DNA from: Streptomyces sp. Root1304
Lineage (GTDB): Bacteria > Actinomycetota > Actinomycetes > Streptomycetales > Streptomycetaceae
Assembly (NCBI RefSeq): GCF_001426405.1
Contig: NZ_LMEP01000002.1
Location: forward strand, 125,161 to 189,160
Length of the DNA stretch: 64,000 nt
Reading direction: 5' to 3'
In this document: piece by piece, positions 54,211 through 62,358 of the stretch
Layout: every line of letters begins with the position of its first letter
How positions within the stretch are numbered: position 1 is the stretch's first letter
Notes under the pieces: model-generated
Databases searched by the model: none
Told to the model about the DNA's origin: nothing
The model's input: the letters and a program-made list of their open reading frames with translations, nothing else
Position numbers and translations under genes: made by a program

Positions 54211-55122
54211 CTACATCTCCTCGCTGACGTATCTCCGGAGCCAGGCCCGGAAGTCCGGTCCCAGATCTTCACGTTCGCACGCGAGTCTGACAATGGCACG
54301 CAGATAGTCCCCGCGGTCGCCGGTGTCATAGCGGCGCCCCTTGAACACGACGCCGTGCACCGGTCCGCCGATCTTCTCGTCGGAGGCGAGCTTCTGCAGG
54401 GCGTCGGTCAGCTGGATCTCGCCGCCGCGCCCCGGCTCGGTCTCCCGCAGCATCCCGAAGACGGCCGGGTCCAGGACGTACCGGCCGATGATCGCGTAGT
54501 TGCTGGGCGCCTCGCCCGCCTCGGGCTTCTCGACCAGGTCCGTCACCTTCACCACGTCGGAGTCGACGGTCGCCTCGACCGCCGCGCAGCCGTACAGGTG
54601 GATCTGCGAGGGCTCGACCTCCATGAGGGCGATCACGCTGCCGCCCTCCCGCTCCTGGATCTCCACCATCCGCGCGAGCAGCGGGTCGCGCGGGTCGATC
54701 AGGTCGTCGCCGAGGAGGACCGCGAAGGGCTGGTCGCCGACGTGCGGGGCGGCGCACAGGACGGCGTGGCCGAGGCCGCGCGGGGCGCCCTGGCGGACGT
54801 AGTGCATGGTGGCGAGGTCGCTGGACTCCTGGACCTTGGAGAGGCGTTCGGCGTCGCCCTTCCGGCTCAGGGCCTCCTCCAGCTCGTAGTTCCGGTCGAA
54901 GTGGTCCTCCAGGGGACGCTTGTTCCGGCCGGTGATCATCAGCACGTCGGAGAGACCGGCCGCGACGGCCTCCTCCACGACGTACTGGATGGCCGGCTTG
55001 TCGACGACCGGCAGCATCTCCTTGGGCGTCGCCTTGGTCGCCGGGAGGAAGCGGGTGCCGAGGCCGGCGGCCGGGATGACAGCCTTGCTGATCCGGCCGA
55101 GCCTGGGGAGCGACTGATTCAT
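54211..55122 (-). CDS. galU: UTP-glucose-1-phosphate uridylyltransferase
   Basis: 303 residues: nucleotide-binding VIPAAGLGTRFLPATKATPK, EMLPVVDKPAIQYVVEEA, LLGDDLID and the C-terminal VFKGRRYDTGDRGDYLRA. It makes UDP-glucose for cell-wall, glycolipid and trehalose synthesis. The ATG at 55122 follows TAAGGT by seven bases (leaderless). It heads the galU-glp-moaC-moaB-rimJ series. Confidence 0.95.
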   Translation of the reverse strand: MNQSLPRLGRISKAVIPAAGLGTRFLPATKATPKEMLPVVDKPAIQYVVEEAVAAGLSDVLMITGRNKRPLEDHFDRNYELEEALSRKGDAERLSKVQESSDLATMHYVRQGAPRGLGHAVLCAAPHVGDQPFAVLLGDDLIDPRDPLLARMVEIQEREGGSVIALMEVEPSQIHLYGCAAVEATVDSDVVKVTDLVEKPEAGEAPSNYAIIGRYVLDPAVFGMLRETEPGRGGEIQLTDALQKLASDEKIGGPVHGVVFKGRRYDTGDRGDYLRAIVRLACEREDLGPDFRAWLRRYVSEEM

Positions 55123-55226
55123 GCGGTGCACCTTAGCCGTTCGAAATGAGAAGAAGATGTGCCTTTGATTAACTTCCTCCACATCACGCCAGTTACGAGA
55201 ATTCCACGGATCCCCATGAGGCCGTC

Positions 55227-55829
55227 ATGACACCTGAGATGTCCGAAAAGACCGCGCTGCGCAGTCGACTTCTGGCCGCCCGCGCCGCCCTGGACGCCGA
55301 TTCCCTGGCGCACACGGCCGATTCCCTCGCCCGCCAGGGACTCGAACTGGCCGAACTTTCCGAGGCCTCCACCGTCGCCGCCTATGTGTCGGTCGGCCGC
55401 GAACCGGGCACGCGCGCGTTGCTCGACGCGCTCCACGCACGCGGAGTACGGGTCCTGCTCCCCGTCCTGCTCCCCGACAACGACCTGGACTGGGCCGCGT
55501 ACGACGGTCCCGGGCGGCTCGTGAAGGCCGGCCGGGGACTGCTCGAACCGCTCGGCCCCCGGCTCGGCCCCGAGGCCGTGTGCGCCACCGACGCCGTCCT
55601 GCTGCCGGGCCTCGCGGTCGACGGGCGCGGGATGCGTCTCGGCCGCGGCGGCGGCTCGTACGACCGGGTGCTCGCCCGGCTCGCACGCGCGGGCGTGGAT
55701 CCGGCCCTGGTGGTGCTCCTGTACGCGGACGAGGTGGTCACCCGGGTCCCGGAGGAACCGCACGACCACCCCGTTCACGCGGTGGTGACCCCGGAGGGGG
55801 TCACCCGCTTCCGCACCGCTACGGCTTGA
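55227..55829 (+). CDS. 5-formyltetrahydrofolate cyclo-ligase
   Basis: 200 residues: KTALRSRLLAARAALDADSL, LLPGLAVDGRGMRLGRGGGS (phosphate/folate loop) and YDRVLARL. Converts 5-formyl-THF to 5,10-methenyl-THF with ATP. Divergent from galU, as in the equivalent mycobacterial region. The last 11 bases overlap the convergent penicillin acylase gene. Confidence 0.93.
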   Translation: MTPEMSEKTALRSRLLAARAALDADSLAHTADSLARQGLELAELSEASTVAAYVSVGREPGTRALLDALHARGVRVLLPVLLPDNDLDWAAYDGPGRLVKAGRGLLEPLGPRLGPEAVCATDAVLLPGLAVDGRGMRLGRGGGSYDRVLARLARAGVDPALVVLLYADEVVTRVPEEPHDHPVHAVVTPEGVTRFRTATA

Positions 55830-58542
55830 GGACCAGCGTGTCCTTCGTCGACGCGTCGACGGCCGCCTTCCCGTACGCCCAGTCGTAGAGCTCGCCCTTC
55901 GCCCAGGCGTCCGTCTGGTCGGTGTAGTTCGAGTGGAAGGCGTGCCCGGAGGCACCGGTCAGGTTGATCCACCGGGACTTGTCCCAGTCGCCGACGTTGA
56001 CGACCATCCGCATCGACGGCACCCAGATCACGTCGTAGCCGCCGGCCGCGTTCCAGCCGGTGGCGTCGACGGCCGCCTCGCCGCCGCCCAGGTTCCACGG
56101 GCCGCGGTTGAGGAGCTGCTGCACGACGCCGGGTCCGGCGGTGCCGAGGGTCTGGTTCTTCAGGGTCAGCTGGTGCAGCCGGCCCCAGCTCCAGGTGGAG
56201 ACGTCCTTTCCGAGCTTGGCGGTCAGCTCCCAGCGCGCGTCCTTCATGGCGCGGGCGAGCAGCTGGTCACGGGTCTCGGTGGCCGGGTCCAGGCGGTTGC
56301 CGGGGGTGGTCCACCACTCGCTCTTCTCCTGCTTCAGGAGCGGGCGGACGACCTCGTACCAGCGGTCGCCGCCGTCCGGCTGCGCCGAGTCGGGGTCGCG
56401 CTCGCCGCATTCCCGTACGAGCTTGTTCTGCTCGTCGACCGGGCCGGTGGCCTCGGCCGGGCGGACGTTGATGCAGTCGCCCTCGGCGCGCAGTTCCTTG
56501 GGCAGCTTGTTGCCGAAGGACAGCTTGAGGACGTTGCGCCAGACCGCGTTGAAGTAGGCGGCGGCGGCCGAGTCGGGCTCCTGGGTGTAGTCCCAGCCCT
56601 CCAGGAGCTTCTGCGCCTCGCGGACGTACGGGTCGGAGATGTCGATCTTCAGCAGCAGCGGGTTGAGCAGGGTCGCGATCTCGCTGCGGTTGTCGGTCTG
56701 CATGGTCCGCATGTCGTCCGGCGAGATCTTTCCGCCGTCCTTGGTCTTCGACTCGATGAGGTCGTTGATCCGCTGGCTGCGCGAACCGTAGCCCCAGTCC
56801 TTGGTGAGCAGGTCGGGGTAGGCCTTCTCGTCGATGACGGCCTGGTTGGCGGTGACGATGTAGCCGCGCTCGGGGTTGTACTCGTAGGGCAGCTGCGCGA
56901 AGGGGATGTAGCCCTTCCAGCGGTACCTGGAGTCCCAGCCGGGCGCCGGGAGGGTGCCGTCGCCGGTGCCGCGCTGCGGGATCTTGCCCGGGGACTGGTA
57001 GCCGATGTTGCCCGCGGTGTCGGCGTAGATCAGGTTCTGCGAGGGGACCTCGAAGTTCTTCGCGGCGGCCCGGAAGGAGTCGAAGTCCTTGGCGCGGTCG
57101 AGGGCGAAGATCGCGTCCATCGACCGGCCCGGCTGGAGGGCGGTCCACTGGAGGGAGACGCCGTAGCCGGTGCCGCGGTCGGGGGCGGCGTTGCCGACGG
57201 GGGCCTTCTGGCCGACCTTCTCCAGTTCGGAGGAGCGGTCGGAGACCAGGGGGCCGTGGCCGGTGGAGCGGACGGTGATCTTGCGGTCCTCCCCGCCGGC
57301 GACCTTGATGGTCTCCTCACGGCTGGTGAAGGGCTTGACCTTGCCGTCGACGAGGTAGCCGTCCGGGCCGATCTTCTCCAGGTAGAGGTCGGTCACGTCG
57401 GCGCCGAGGTTGGTGAGACCCCAGGCGATCTTGTCGTTGTGTCCGATGATCACACCGGGCATGCCGGAAAACGTGTACCCGGCGACGTCGTAGCGGCAGG
57501 TCGCCGAGACCGAGCGGCAGTGCAGACCCATCTGGTACCAGAGGGACGGCAGCTGGGGCGCGAGGTGCGGGTCGTTGGCGAGCAGCGGCTTGCCGGAGGT
57601 CGTCAGCTTCCCGCCGACGACCCAGGAGTTCGAGCCGATGCCGTTGCCGTTGGGGCCGAGCAGGGCCGGGATGGTGTCCAGGACCTCGGAGAGCGCCCCG
57701 AGCTGGGCCTGCGCGCCGGGGCCGTCGCCCTGGGTGTCACCGGTGGTGACCCCGTCGCCCTCGCCGGCGCCGGCCTTCGGGTCGAACTTCCCGGTCGACT
57801 CGTCGACCCCGCCCCGGTCCACGATCGGCTGGTGGAGCGCGTACGGGTACTCCGGGTACAGCTGCTTGATCTGGCGTGCGCTCAGCCGGCTCGTCATCAG
57901 CGAGCGGTCGATCTCGTCCTGCATGTTGCCGCGCAGGTCCCAGGCCATCGCCTTGAGCCAGGCCACCGAGTCCACCGGCGTCCACGGCTCGATCGCGTAG
58001 TCGTTGGTGAGGGCCAGGGCCGCGTACTCGACGGAGATGTCGGCCGGGTCCCGGTCCTTCAGATAGGCGTTGACGCCCTCCGCGTACGCCTGGAGGTACT
58101 TCTTCGTCTCCGGCGAGAGGACCGAGTCGTACTCCTGCTGCGCGACCCGGCGCCAGCCGAGCGTGCGCAGGAAGGAGTCGGTCTCGACCTGGCTCTCGCC
58201 GAACATCTCGGAGAGCCGGCCCGCGGTCACGTGCCGCCGGACGTCCATCTCGTAGAAGCGGTCCTGCGCCTGGACGTAGCCCTGGGCGCGGAACAGGTCC
58301 GTCTCGTTGTCGGCGTAGATCTGCGGAACGCCGTTCGCGTCCCGCTTCACCTCGACCTCGCCGGAGAGCGCGTCGAGCCGGATCTCGCCCGTGGTCTGCG
58401 GGAACGAGGCCCGGACGGTGCTCACACCCCAGTACCCGCCGTATCCGACGCCCGCGACCAGGGCGAGGACCAGGACGAGGAGGATCAGGCGGGCGCGCCG
58501 CCCTTTCTTCTTGACGGGAGGCGGGGTCGTGTTGGAGGGCAT
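55819..58542 (-). CDS. Penicillin acylase family Ntn hydrolase
   Basis: 907 residues. N-terminal signal-anchor (ARLILLVLVLALVAGVGYGG). The alpha-chain part has GVPQIYADNETDLFRAQGYV and AQDRFYEMDVRRHVTAGRLS. A linker precedes the autoprocessing site, where Ser304 in GIG-SNSWVVGG becomes the N-terminal nucleophile of the beta chain. Family motifs GHNDKIAWGLTNLGAD and AFHSNYTDQTDAW follow. Substrates of such extracytoplasmic enzymes are acyl-amides (penicillins, lipopeptides or acyl-homoserine lactones); not predictable here. Confidence 0.93.
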   Translation of the reverse strand: MPSNTTPPPVKKKGRRARLILLVLVLALVAGVGYGGYWGVSTVRASFPQTTGEIRLDALSGEVEVKRDANGVPQIYADNETDLFRAQGYVQAQDRFYEMDVRRHVTAGRLSEMFGESQVETDSFLRTLGWRRVAQQEYDSVLSPETKKYLQAYAEGVNAYLKDRDPADISVEYAALALTNDYAIEPWTPVDSVAWLKAMAWDLRGNMQDEIDRSLMTSRLSARQIKQLYPEYPYALHQPIVDRGGVDESTGKFDPKAGAGEGDGVTTGDTQGDGPGAQAQLGALSEVLDTIPALLGPNGNGIGSNSWVVGGKLTTSGKPLLANDPHLAPQLPSLWYQMGLHCRSVSATCRYDVAGYTFSGMPGVIIGHNDKIAWGLTNLGADVTDLYLEKIGPDGYLVDGKVKPFTSREETIKVAGGEDRKITVRSTGHGPLVSDRSSELEKVGQKAPVGNAAPDRGTGYGVSLQWTALQPGRSMDAIFALDRAKDFDSFRAAAKNFEVPSQNLIYADTAGNIGYQSPGKIPQRGTGDGTLPAPGWDSRYRWKGYIPFAQLPYEYNPERGYIVTANQAVIDEKAYPDLLTKDWGYGSRSQRINDLIESKTKDGGKISPDDMRTMQTDNRSEIATLLNPLLLKIDISDPYVREAQKLLEGWDYTQEPDSAAAAYFNAVWRNVLKLSFGNKLPKELRAEGDCINVRPAEATGPVDEQNKLVRECGERDPDSAQPDGGDRWYEVVRPLLKQEKSEWWTTPGNRLDPATETRDQLLARAMKDARWELTAKLGKDVSTWSWGRLHQLTLKNQTLGTAGPGVVQQLLNRGPWNLGGGEAAVDATGWNAAGGYDVIWVPSMRMVVNVGDWDKSRWINLTGASGHAFHSNYTDQTDAWAKGELYDWAYGKAAVDASTKDTLVLKP

Positions 58543-58756
58543 CGCTGTCCTTCGAGGGGCAGGGTGGTCCTGGAGTACGGGAGCAACCTTAGGCGCAGCG
58601 TCCGGACGACCCGGACGCGGTGTCAGGAAGAGAACCGTACTGACGAGCGAGGAGATGCAAAGAGCGCGTCAAGAAAGCGTTAAAGATTAGGTAAGGTAAC
58701 GAAGTACCGGCCGCTGGAGGAACGATCCAGCTGCATGTGAGGGGAAGGACCGGCCA

Positions 58757-60325
58757 CTGACTGTCCACGAGCTCAACGAACTCCTGCTCATCAGCTCCCT
58801 CGTGCTGCTGATCGCGGTCGCGGCCGTACGGATCTCGTCCCGGAGCGGGCTCCCCAGCCTGCTGCTCTACCTCGGCATCGGCATCGCCATGGGCCAGGAC
58901 GGGATCGGCAACGTCGCCTTCGACAACGCGGAACTCACCCAGGTCATCGGCTACGCCGCCCTCGTCGTGATCCTCGCCGAGGGCGGTCTCGGCACGAAGT
59001 GGAAGGAGATCAGGCCGGCCCTGCCCGCCGCGGTCGTCCTCTCCACCATCGGCGTCGCCGTCAGCGTGGGCATCACGGCCTCGGCCGCCCACTACCTCGT
59101 CGGCCTCGACTGGCGCCAGGCGCTCATCATCGGCGCCGTCGTCTCCTCGACCGACGCCGCGGCCGTCTTCTCCGTCCTGCGCAAGGTGCCCCTGCCGTCC
59201 CGGGTCACCGGCGTCCTGGAGGCCGAGTCCGGCTTCAACGACGCCCCCGTCGTGATCCTCGTCGTCGCCTTCTCCACCGCCGGACCCGTCGACCACTGGT
59301 ACGTCCTGGTCGGCACGATCGCCCTCGAACTCGCCATCGGCGTCGCCGTCGGCCTCGCCGTCGGATTCCTCGGCGCCTACGGGCTGCGCCACGTCGCGCT
59401 GCCCGCCTCCGGCCTCTATCCGATCGCCGTCATGGCCATCGCCGTCGTCGCCTACGCGGCCGGCGCCATGGCCCACGGCTCCGGGTTCCTCGCCGTCTAC
59501 CTGGCCTCGATGGTCCTCGGCAACGCCAAGCTGCCGCACGCGCCCGCGAACCGCGGCTTCGCCGAGGGACTCGGCTGGATCGCCCAGATCGGCATGTTCG
59601 TCCTGCTCGGCCTGCTCGTCACCCCGCACGAGCTCGTCCACGACTTCTGGCCCGCCGTCGTCATCGGCCTGGTCCTGACCGTGGTCGCCCGGCCCATGGA
59701 AGTCCTGGTCAGCCTGCTGCCCTTCCGCATCCCCTGGCAGGAACAGGCCCTGATGTCCTGGGCGGGCCTGCGCGGCGCCGTCCCCATCATCCTCGCCACC
59801 ATCCCGATGGTGTCCGGGATCGAGGGCAGCGAGCGGATCTTCAACATCGTCTTCGTGCTCGTCGTCGTCTACACCCTCGTCCAGGGCCCGACCCTGCCCT
59901 GGCTGGCGAAGGCACTGAAGCTCGGCGCCTCCGGCGAGGCCGCCGACCTCGGCGTCGAGTCCGCACCCCTGGAACGGCTCCGCGGCCACCTCCTCTCCGT
60001 CGCCATCCCGGAGCACTCCCGGATGCACGGCGTCGAGGTCGCCGAACTGCGCCTCCCCGCCGGAGCGGCCGTCACCCTCGTCGTACGCGACGGGACCAGC
60101 TTCGTACCGGGCCCCGCGACCGTCCTGCGGCACGGCGACGAACTCCTCGTCGTCGCGACCGACCCGGTGCGCGACGCCACCGAGCGGCGGCTGCGCGCGG
60201 TCGGCCAGGGCGGCAAACTGGCCGGCTGGCTGGGCACCGGCGGGGCCACCGCGGCCTCGGCCCCCTCGGGCACGGCACCGCGCTTCCACCGGCACAGCGA
60301 ACAGCACAGACGAACATCCGGTTAA
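58757..60325 (+). CDS. CPA1 cation/proton antiporter with RCK_C domain (NhaP2-like)
   Basis: 522 residues. About twelve helices in the first 390 residues, with the ion-path motif VSSTDAAAVFSVLR and AESGFNDAPVVILVV. A cytosolic TrkA_C/RCK_C regulatory domain follows (RMHGVEVAELRLPAGAAVTL, VLRHGDELLVVATDPV). Probably potassium(or sodium)/proton exchange. The start is a CTG at 58757 (L/M-T-V-H-E-L), the only initiation-capable codon after AAGGA that keeps the conserved N-terminus; the first GTG (58802) would cut the first helix. Confidence 0.88.
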   Translation: MTVHELNELLLISSLVLLIAVAAVRISSRSGLPSLLLYLGIGIAMGQDGIGNVAFDNAELTQVIGYAALVVILAEGGLGTKWKEIRPALPAAVVLSTIGVAVSVGITASAAHYLVGLDWRQALIIGAVVSSTDAAAVFSVLRKVPLPSRVTGVLEAESGFNDAPVVILVVAFSTAGPVDHWYVLVGTIALELAIGVAVGLAVGFLGAYGLRHVALPASGLYPIAVMAIAVVAYAAGAMAHGSGFLAVYLASMVLGNAKLPHAPANRGFAEGLGWIAQIGMFVLLGLLVTPHELVHDFWPAVVIGLVLTVVARPMEVLVSLLPFRIPWQEQALMSWAGLRGAVPIILATIPMVSGIEGSERIFNIVFVLVVVYTLVQGPTLPWLAKALKLGASGEAADLGVESAPLERLRGHLLSVAIPEHSRMHGVEVAELRLPAGAAVTLVVRDGTSFVPGPATVLRHGDELLVVATDPVRDATERRLRAVGQGGKLAGWLGTGGATAASAPSGTAPRFHRHSEQHRRTSG

Positions 60326-60350
60326 TCCCAGGCATTATTTCAAGGGCGGG

Positions 60351-60378
60351 AGCGTTTTCCCAGGCGGGAAGACGCTCT
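60351..60378 (+). terminator. Hairpin after the antiporter gene
   Basis: A 12-bp stem (GAGCGTTTTCCC with GGGAAGACGCTC, one G-U) and loop AGGC, followed by TTCCCTG, 25 bases after the stop. Confidence 0.65.
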
Positions 60379-60576
60379 TCCCTGTACCATGAAGGCACAC
60401 CTGATCGAACCAACTCTGCCTGACGCAGAGCTGGCGCGACCGTATGGCGGCCGTGGCGCCCCTCCACAGTGGGGCCGGCCCGGTATCTACCGCAGTAACG
60501 CGCATGAGGACAGCTCTCGGCGACACCCGCACCACCGTGCCGGGGCGCGCTACCAGGCGGCAGAAAGGCCAGGACC
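60379..60576 (+). other. Intergenic region before the MFS gene
   Basis: 198 bases. A plus-strand frame from ATG 60389 (MKAHLIEPTLPDAELARPYG) has weak coding bias and no good ribosome-binding site; it overlaps the MFS start out of frame. A leader role cannot be excluded. A short inverted repeat (CTCTGC/GCAGAG) lies at 60412-60431. No confident promoter hexamers. Confidence 0.35.
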
Positions 60577-61848
60577 GTGGCGTCCACGGTCATCTCCGAC
60601 AAGCGGCCCGGCTACGGGCAGCTGCTGCGCACCCCCGGTGCGCTGTCCTTCCTGCTTCCCGGCTTCGCCGCCCGGCAGCCCTTCGCGATGCTGACCATCG
60701 GCATCGTGCTGCTCGTCCAGCACACCACCGGCTCCTTCGGCAGCGCCGGCGCGGTCGCCGCCGTCACCGGCGTCTCGATGGCGCTGTTCGCCCCGCAGAG
60801 CGGCAAGCTCGCCGACCGCTTCGGCCAGCGGGCCGTCCTGATCCCCGGCGTCCTCGTCCACACCGCGTCCGTCATCCTGCTCGTGGTGCTCGCACTGAGC
60901 GGCGCCCCGCTCTGGGCCCTGTTCCTCGCGGCCGTCCCCGCCGGCGCCTCCGTGCCGCAGGTCGGACCGATGGTCCGGGCCCGCTGGGCCGCCAAGCTCG
61001 ACGGCACCCCGCTGATGCCGACGGCCGCCGCCTTCGAGTCCGTGACCGACGAGTTCACCTTCGTCGTCGGCCCGGTCCTCGCCACCGCCCTGTGCACCGG
61101 CGTCCACCCGGCCGCCGGTCTGATCGCCGAGGCCGCCCTCACCCTCGTCGGCGGGCTCTTCTTCGCCGCCCAGCGCGCCACCCAGCCCGCCTTCGGCGCC
61201 TCCTCGGCCCACGCCGCCGAGCCCCACCGCTCGGCGCTCTCCATCCCCGGCGTCCGGGTCCTGATCGTCGCCTTCCTCGGCATCGGCTCCGTCTTCGGCG
61301 GCATGCAGGTCTCCCTCACCGCCTTCACCGAGGAGATCGGCAACCCCGGCGCCAACGGCCTGCTCTACGGCGTCTTCGCCGCGGGCAACATGCTCGCGGG
61401 CATCGCCATGGGTGCCGTGGCCTGGAAGACCGGCCCCCGCCGCCGGCTGATCCTCGGCTACGCCGGGCTCACCGTCGCCGCGTCCCTGCTGTGGACCACC
61501 CACTCGGTGCTGCTCCTCGGCGCCCTGGGCCTGGTCGTGGGTCTCTTCATCGCCCCCGCCCTGATCACCGGCTACACCATCGTCGAGACCCTGATCCCGG
61601 CGTCCGCCCGTACCGAGGCCTTCACCTGGCTCACCGGCGCCGTCGCGCTCGGCCAGGCCGCGGCCGTCACCGTCGCCGGCCGCCTCGCCGACGCCCACGG
61701 CGCGAGCACCGGATTCCTGGTCCCGATGGTGGGCACCGCGCTCGCCCTGGCAACGCTCCTCGCCCTGCGGTCGCGGCTCAGGCCGCGCGAGACGAGCCGC
61801 GTCGCGGCGCGTGGTGTCGGTCACCGCGTGCCGGTGGCGGTGGACTGA
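60577..61848 (+). CDS. MFS transporter
   Basis: 423 residues with twelve helices and the major-facilitator loop GKLADRFGQRAVLIPG. FESVTDEFTFVVGPVLATAL is typical of an actinobacterial exporter subfamily. The GTG start follows AAAGGCCAGGACC. Substrate unknown. It precedes the CIRCE-controlled gene by 68 bases but has its own unit. Confidence 0.88.
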   Translation: MASTVISDKRPGYGQLLRTPGALSFLLPGFAARQPFAMLTIGIVLLVQHTTGSFGSAGAVAAVTGVSMALFAPQSGKLADRFGQRAVLIPGVLVHTASVILLVVLALSGAPLWALFLAAVPAGASVPQVGPMVRARWAAKLDGTPLMPTAAAFESVTDEFTFVVGPVLATALCTGVHPAAGLIAEAALTLVGGLFFAAQRATQPAFGASSAHAAEPHRSALSIPGVRVLIVAFLGIGSVFGGMQVSLTAFTEEIGNPGANGLLYGVFAAGNMLAGIAMGAVAWKTGPRRRLILGYAGLTVAASLLWTTHSVLLLGALGLVVGLFIAPALITGYTIVETLIPASARTEAFTWLTGAVALGQAAAVTVAGRLADAHGASTGFLVPMVGTALALATLLALRSRLRPRETSRVAARGVGHRVPVAVD

Positions 61849-61878
61849 ACCCGCGGAATACGTCAGTATGGATCGTCG

Positions 61879-61905
61879 TTAGCACTCGATGAGTGTGAGT
61901 GCCAG
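61879..61905 (+). promoter_or_regulatory. CIRCE element (HrcA operator)
   Basis: TTAGCACTC-N9-GAGTGCCAG matches the CIRCE consensus TTAGCACTC-N9-GAGTGCTAA in 16 of 18 arm positions with the exact nine-base spacer. Its right arm runs into the AGGAGGA ribosome-binding site of the following gene, so HrcA bound here would block transcription from a promoter just upstream. Confidence 0.88.
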
Positions 61906-61916
61906 GAGGAAGACAA

Positions 61917-62267
61917 GTGCCGACCTACCAGTACCAGTGCACCGAGTGCGGCGAAGGCCTCGAGGCGGTGCAGAAGTTCACCGATGACGCGCTGACCGAG
62001 TGCCCCCAGTGCAAGGGCCGCCTGAAGAAGGTGTTCTCGGCCGTCGGCATCGTCTTCAAGGGATCCGGCTTCTACCGGAACGACAGCCGCGGCTCGTCGT
62101 CCAGCAGCTCGCCGGCCGCCTCGAAGTCCTCGACCTCGTCGACGTCCTCTTCGGACGCGAAGCCCGCCGCTTCGAGCTCGTCGTCGTCCGGTTCCTCTTC
62201 GACGGCGTCCACGTCGTCGTCGAGCGGCTCGTCGTCGAGTGCCGGAAGCTCGACCTCGGCCGCCTGA
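61917..62267 (+). CDS. ruc: FmdB-type zinc-ribbon protein, likely Ruc-like redox chaperone
   Basis: 116 residues. An N-terminal zinc ribbon with C8-x2-C11 and C29-x2-C32 (PTYQYQCTECGEGLEAVQ, TECPQCKGRLKKVF) and FKGSGFYRND is followed by a disordered tail of about 60 residues, almost entirely Ser/Ala/Thr. This is the plan of M. tuberculosis Rv0991c (Ruc), an HrcA-regulated, redox-activated chaperone encoded in an equivalent neighbourhood. GTG start with AGGAGGA. A CIRCE element directly upstream supports the assignment. Confidence 0.82.
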   Translation: MPTYQYQCTECGEGLEAVQKFTDDALTECPQCKGRLKKVFSAVGIVFKGSGFYRNDSRGSSSSSSPAASKSSTSSTSSSDAKPAASSSSSSGSSSTASTSSSSGSSSSAGSSTSAA

Positions 62268-62295
62268 TCCAGGCCGGATTCTTACGGTTCCCGTA

Positions 62296-62325
62296 CGAGG
62301 CCCCGTCGTTCGCGACGGGGCCTCG
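62296..62325 (+). terminator. Terminator after ruc
   Basis: A perfect 13-bp stem (CGAGGCCCCGTCG with CGACGGGGCCTCG) and loop TTCG, then GCGTTT, 29 bases past the ruc stop. Confidence 0.85.
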
Positions 62326-62358
62326 GCGTTTCCCGGTGCCGCGCATAGGGTGGCCGCC

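Noticed and set aside
60389-60694. Possible small gene or leader peptide before the MFS transporter
   Set aside because: Third-position GC is weak in its first part, no ribosome-binding site is present and the remainder is only a shadow of the MFS gene. Recorded as an intergenic region instead.
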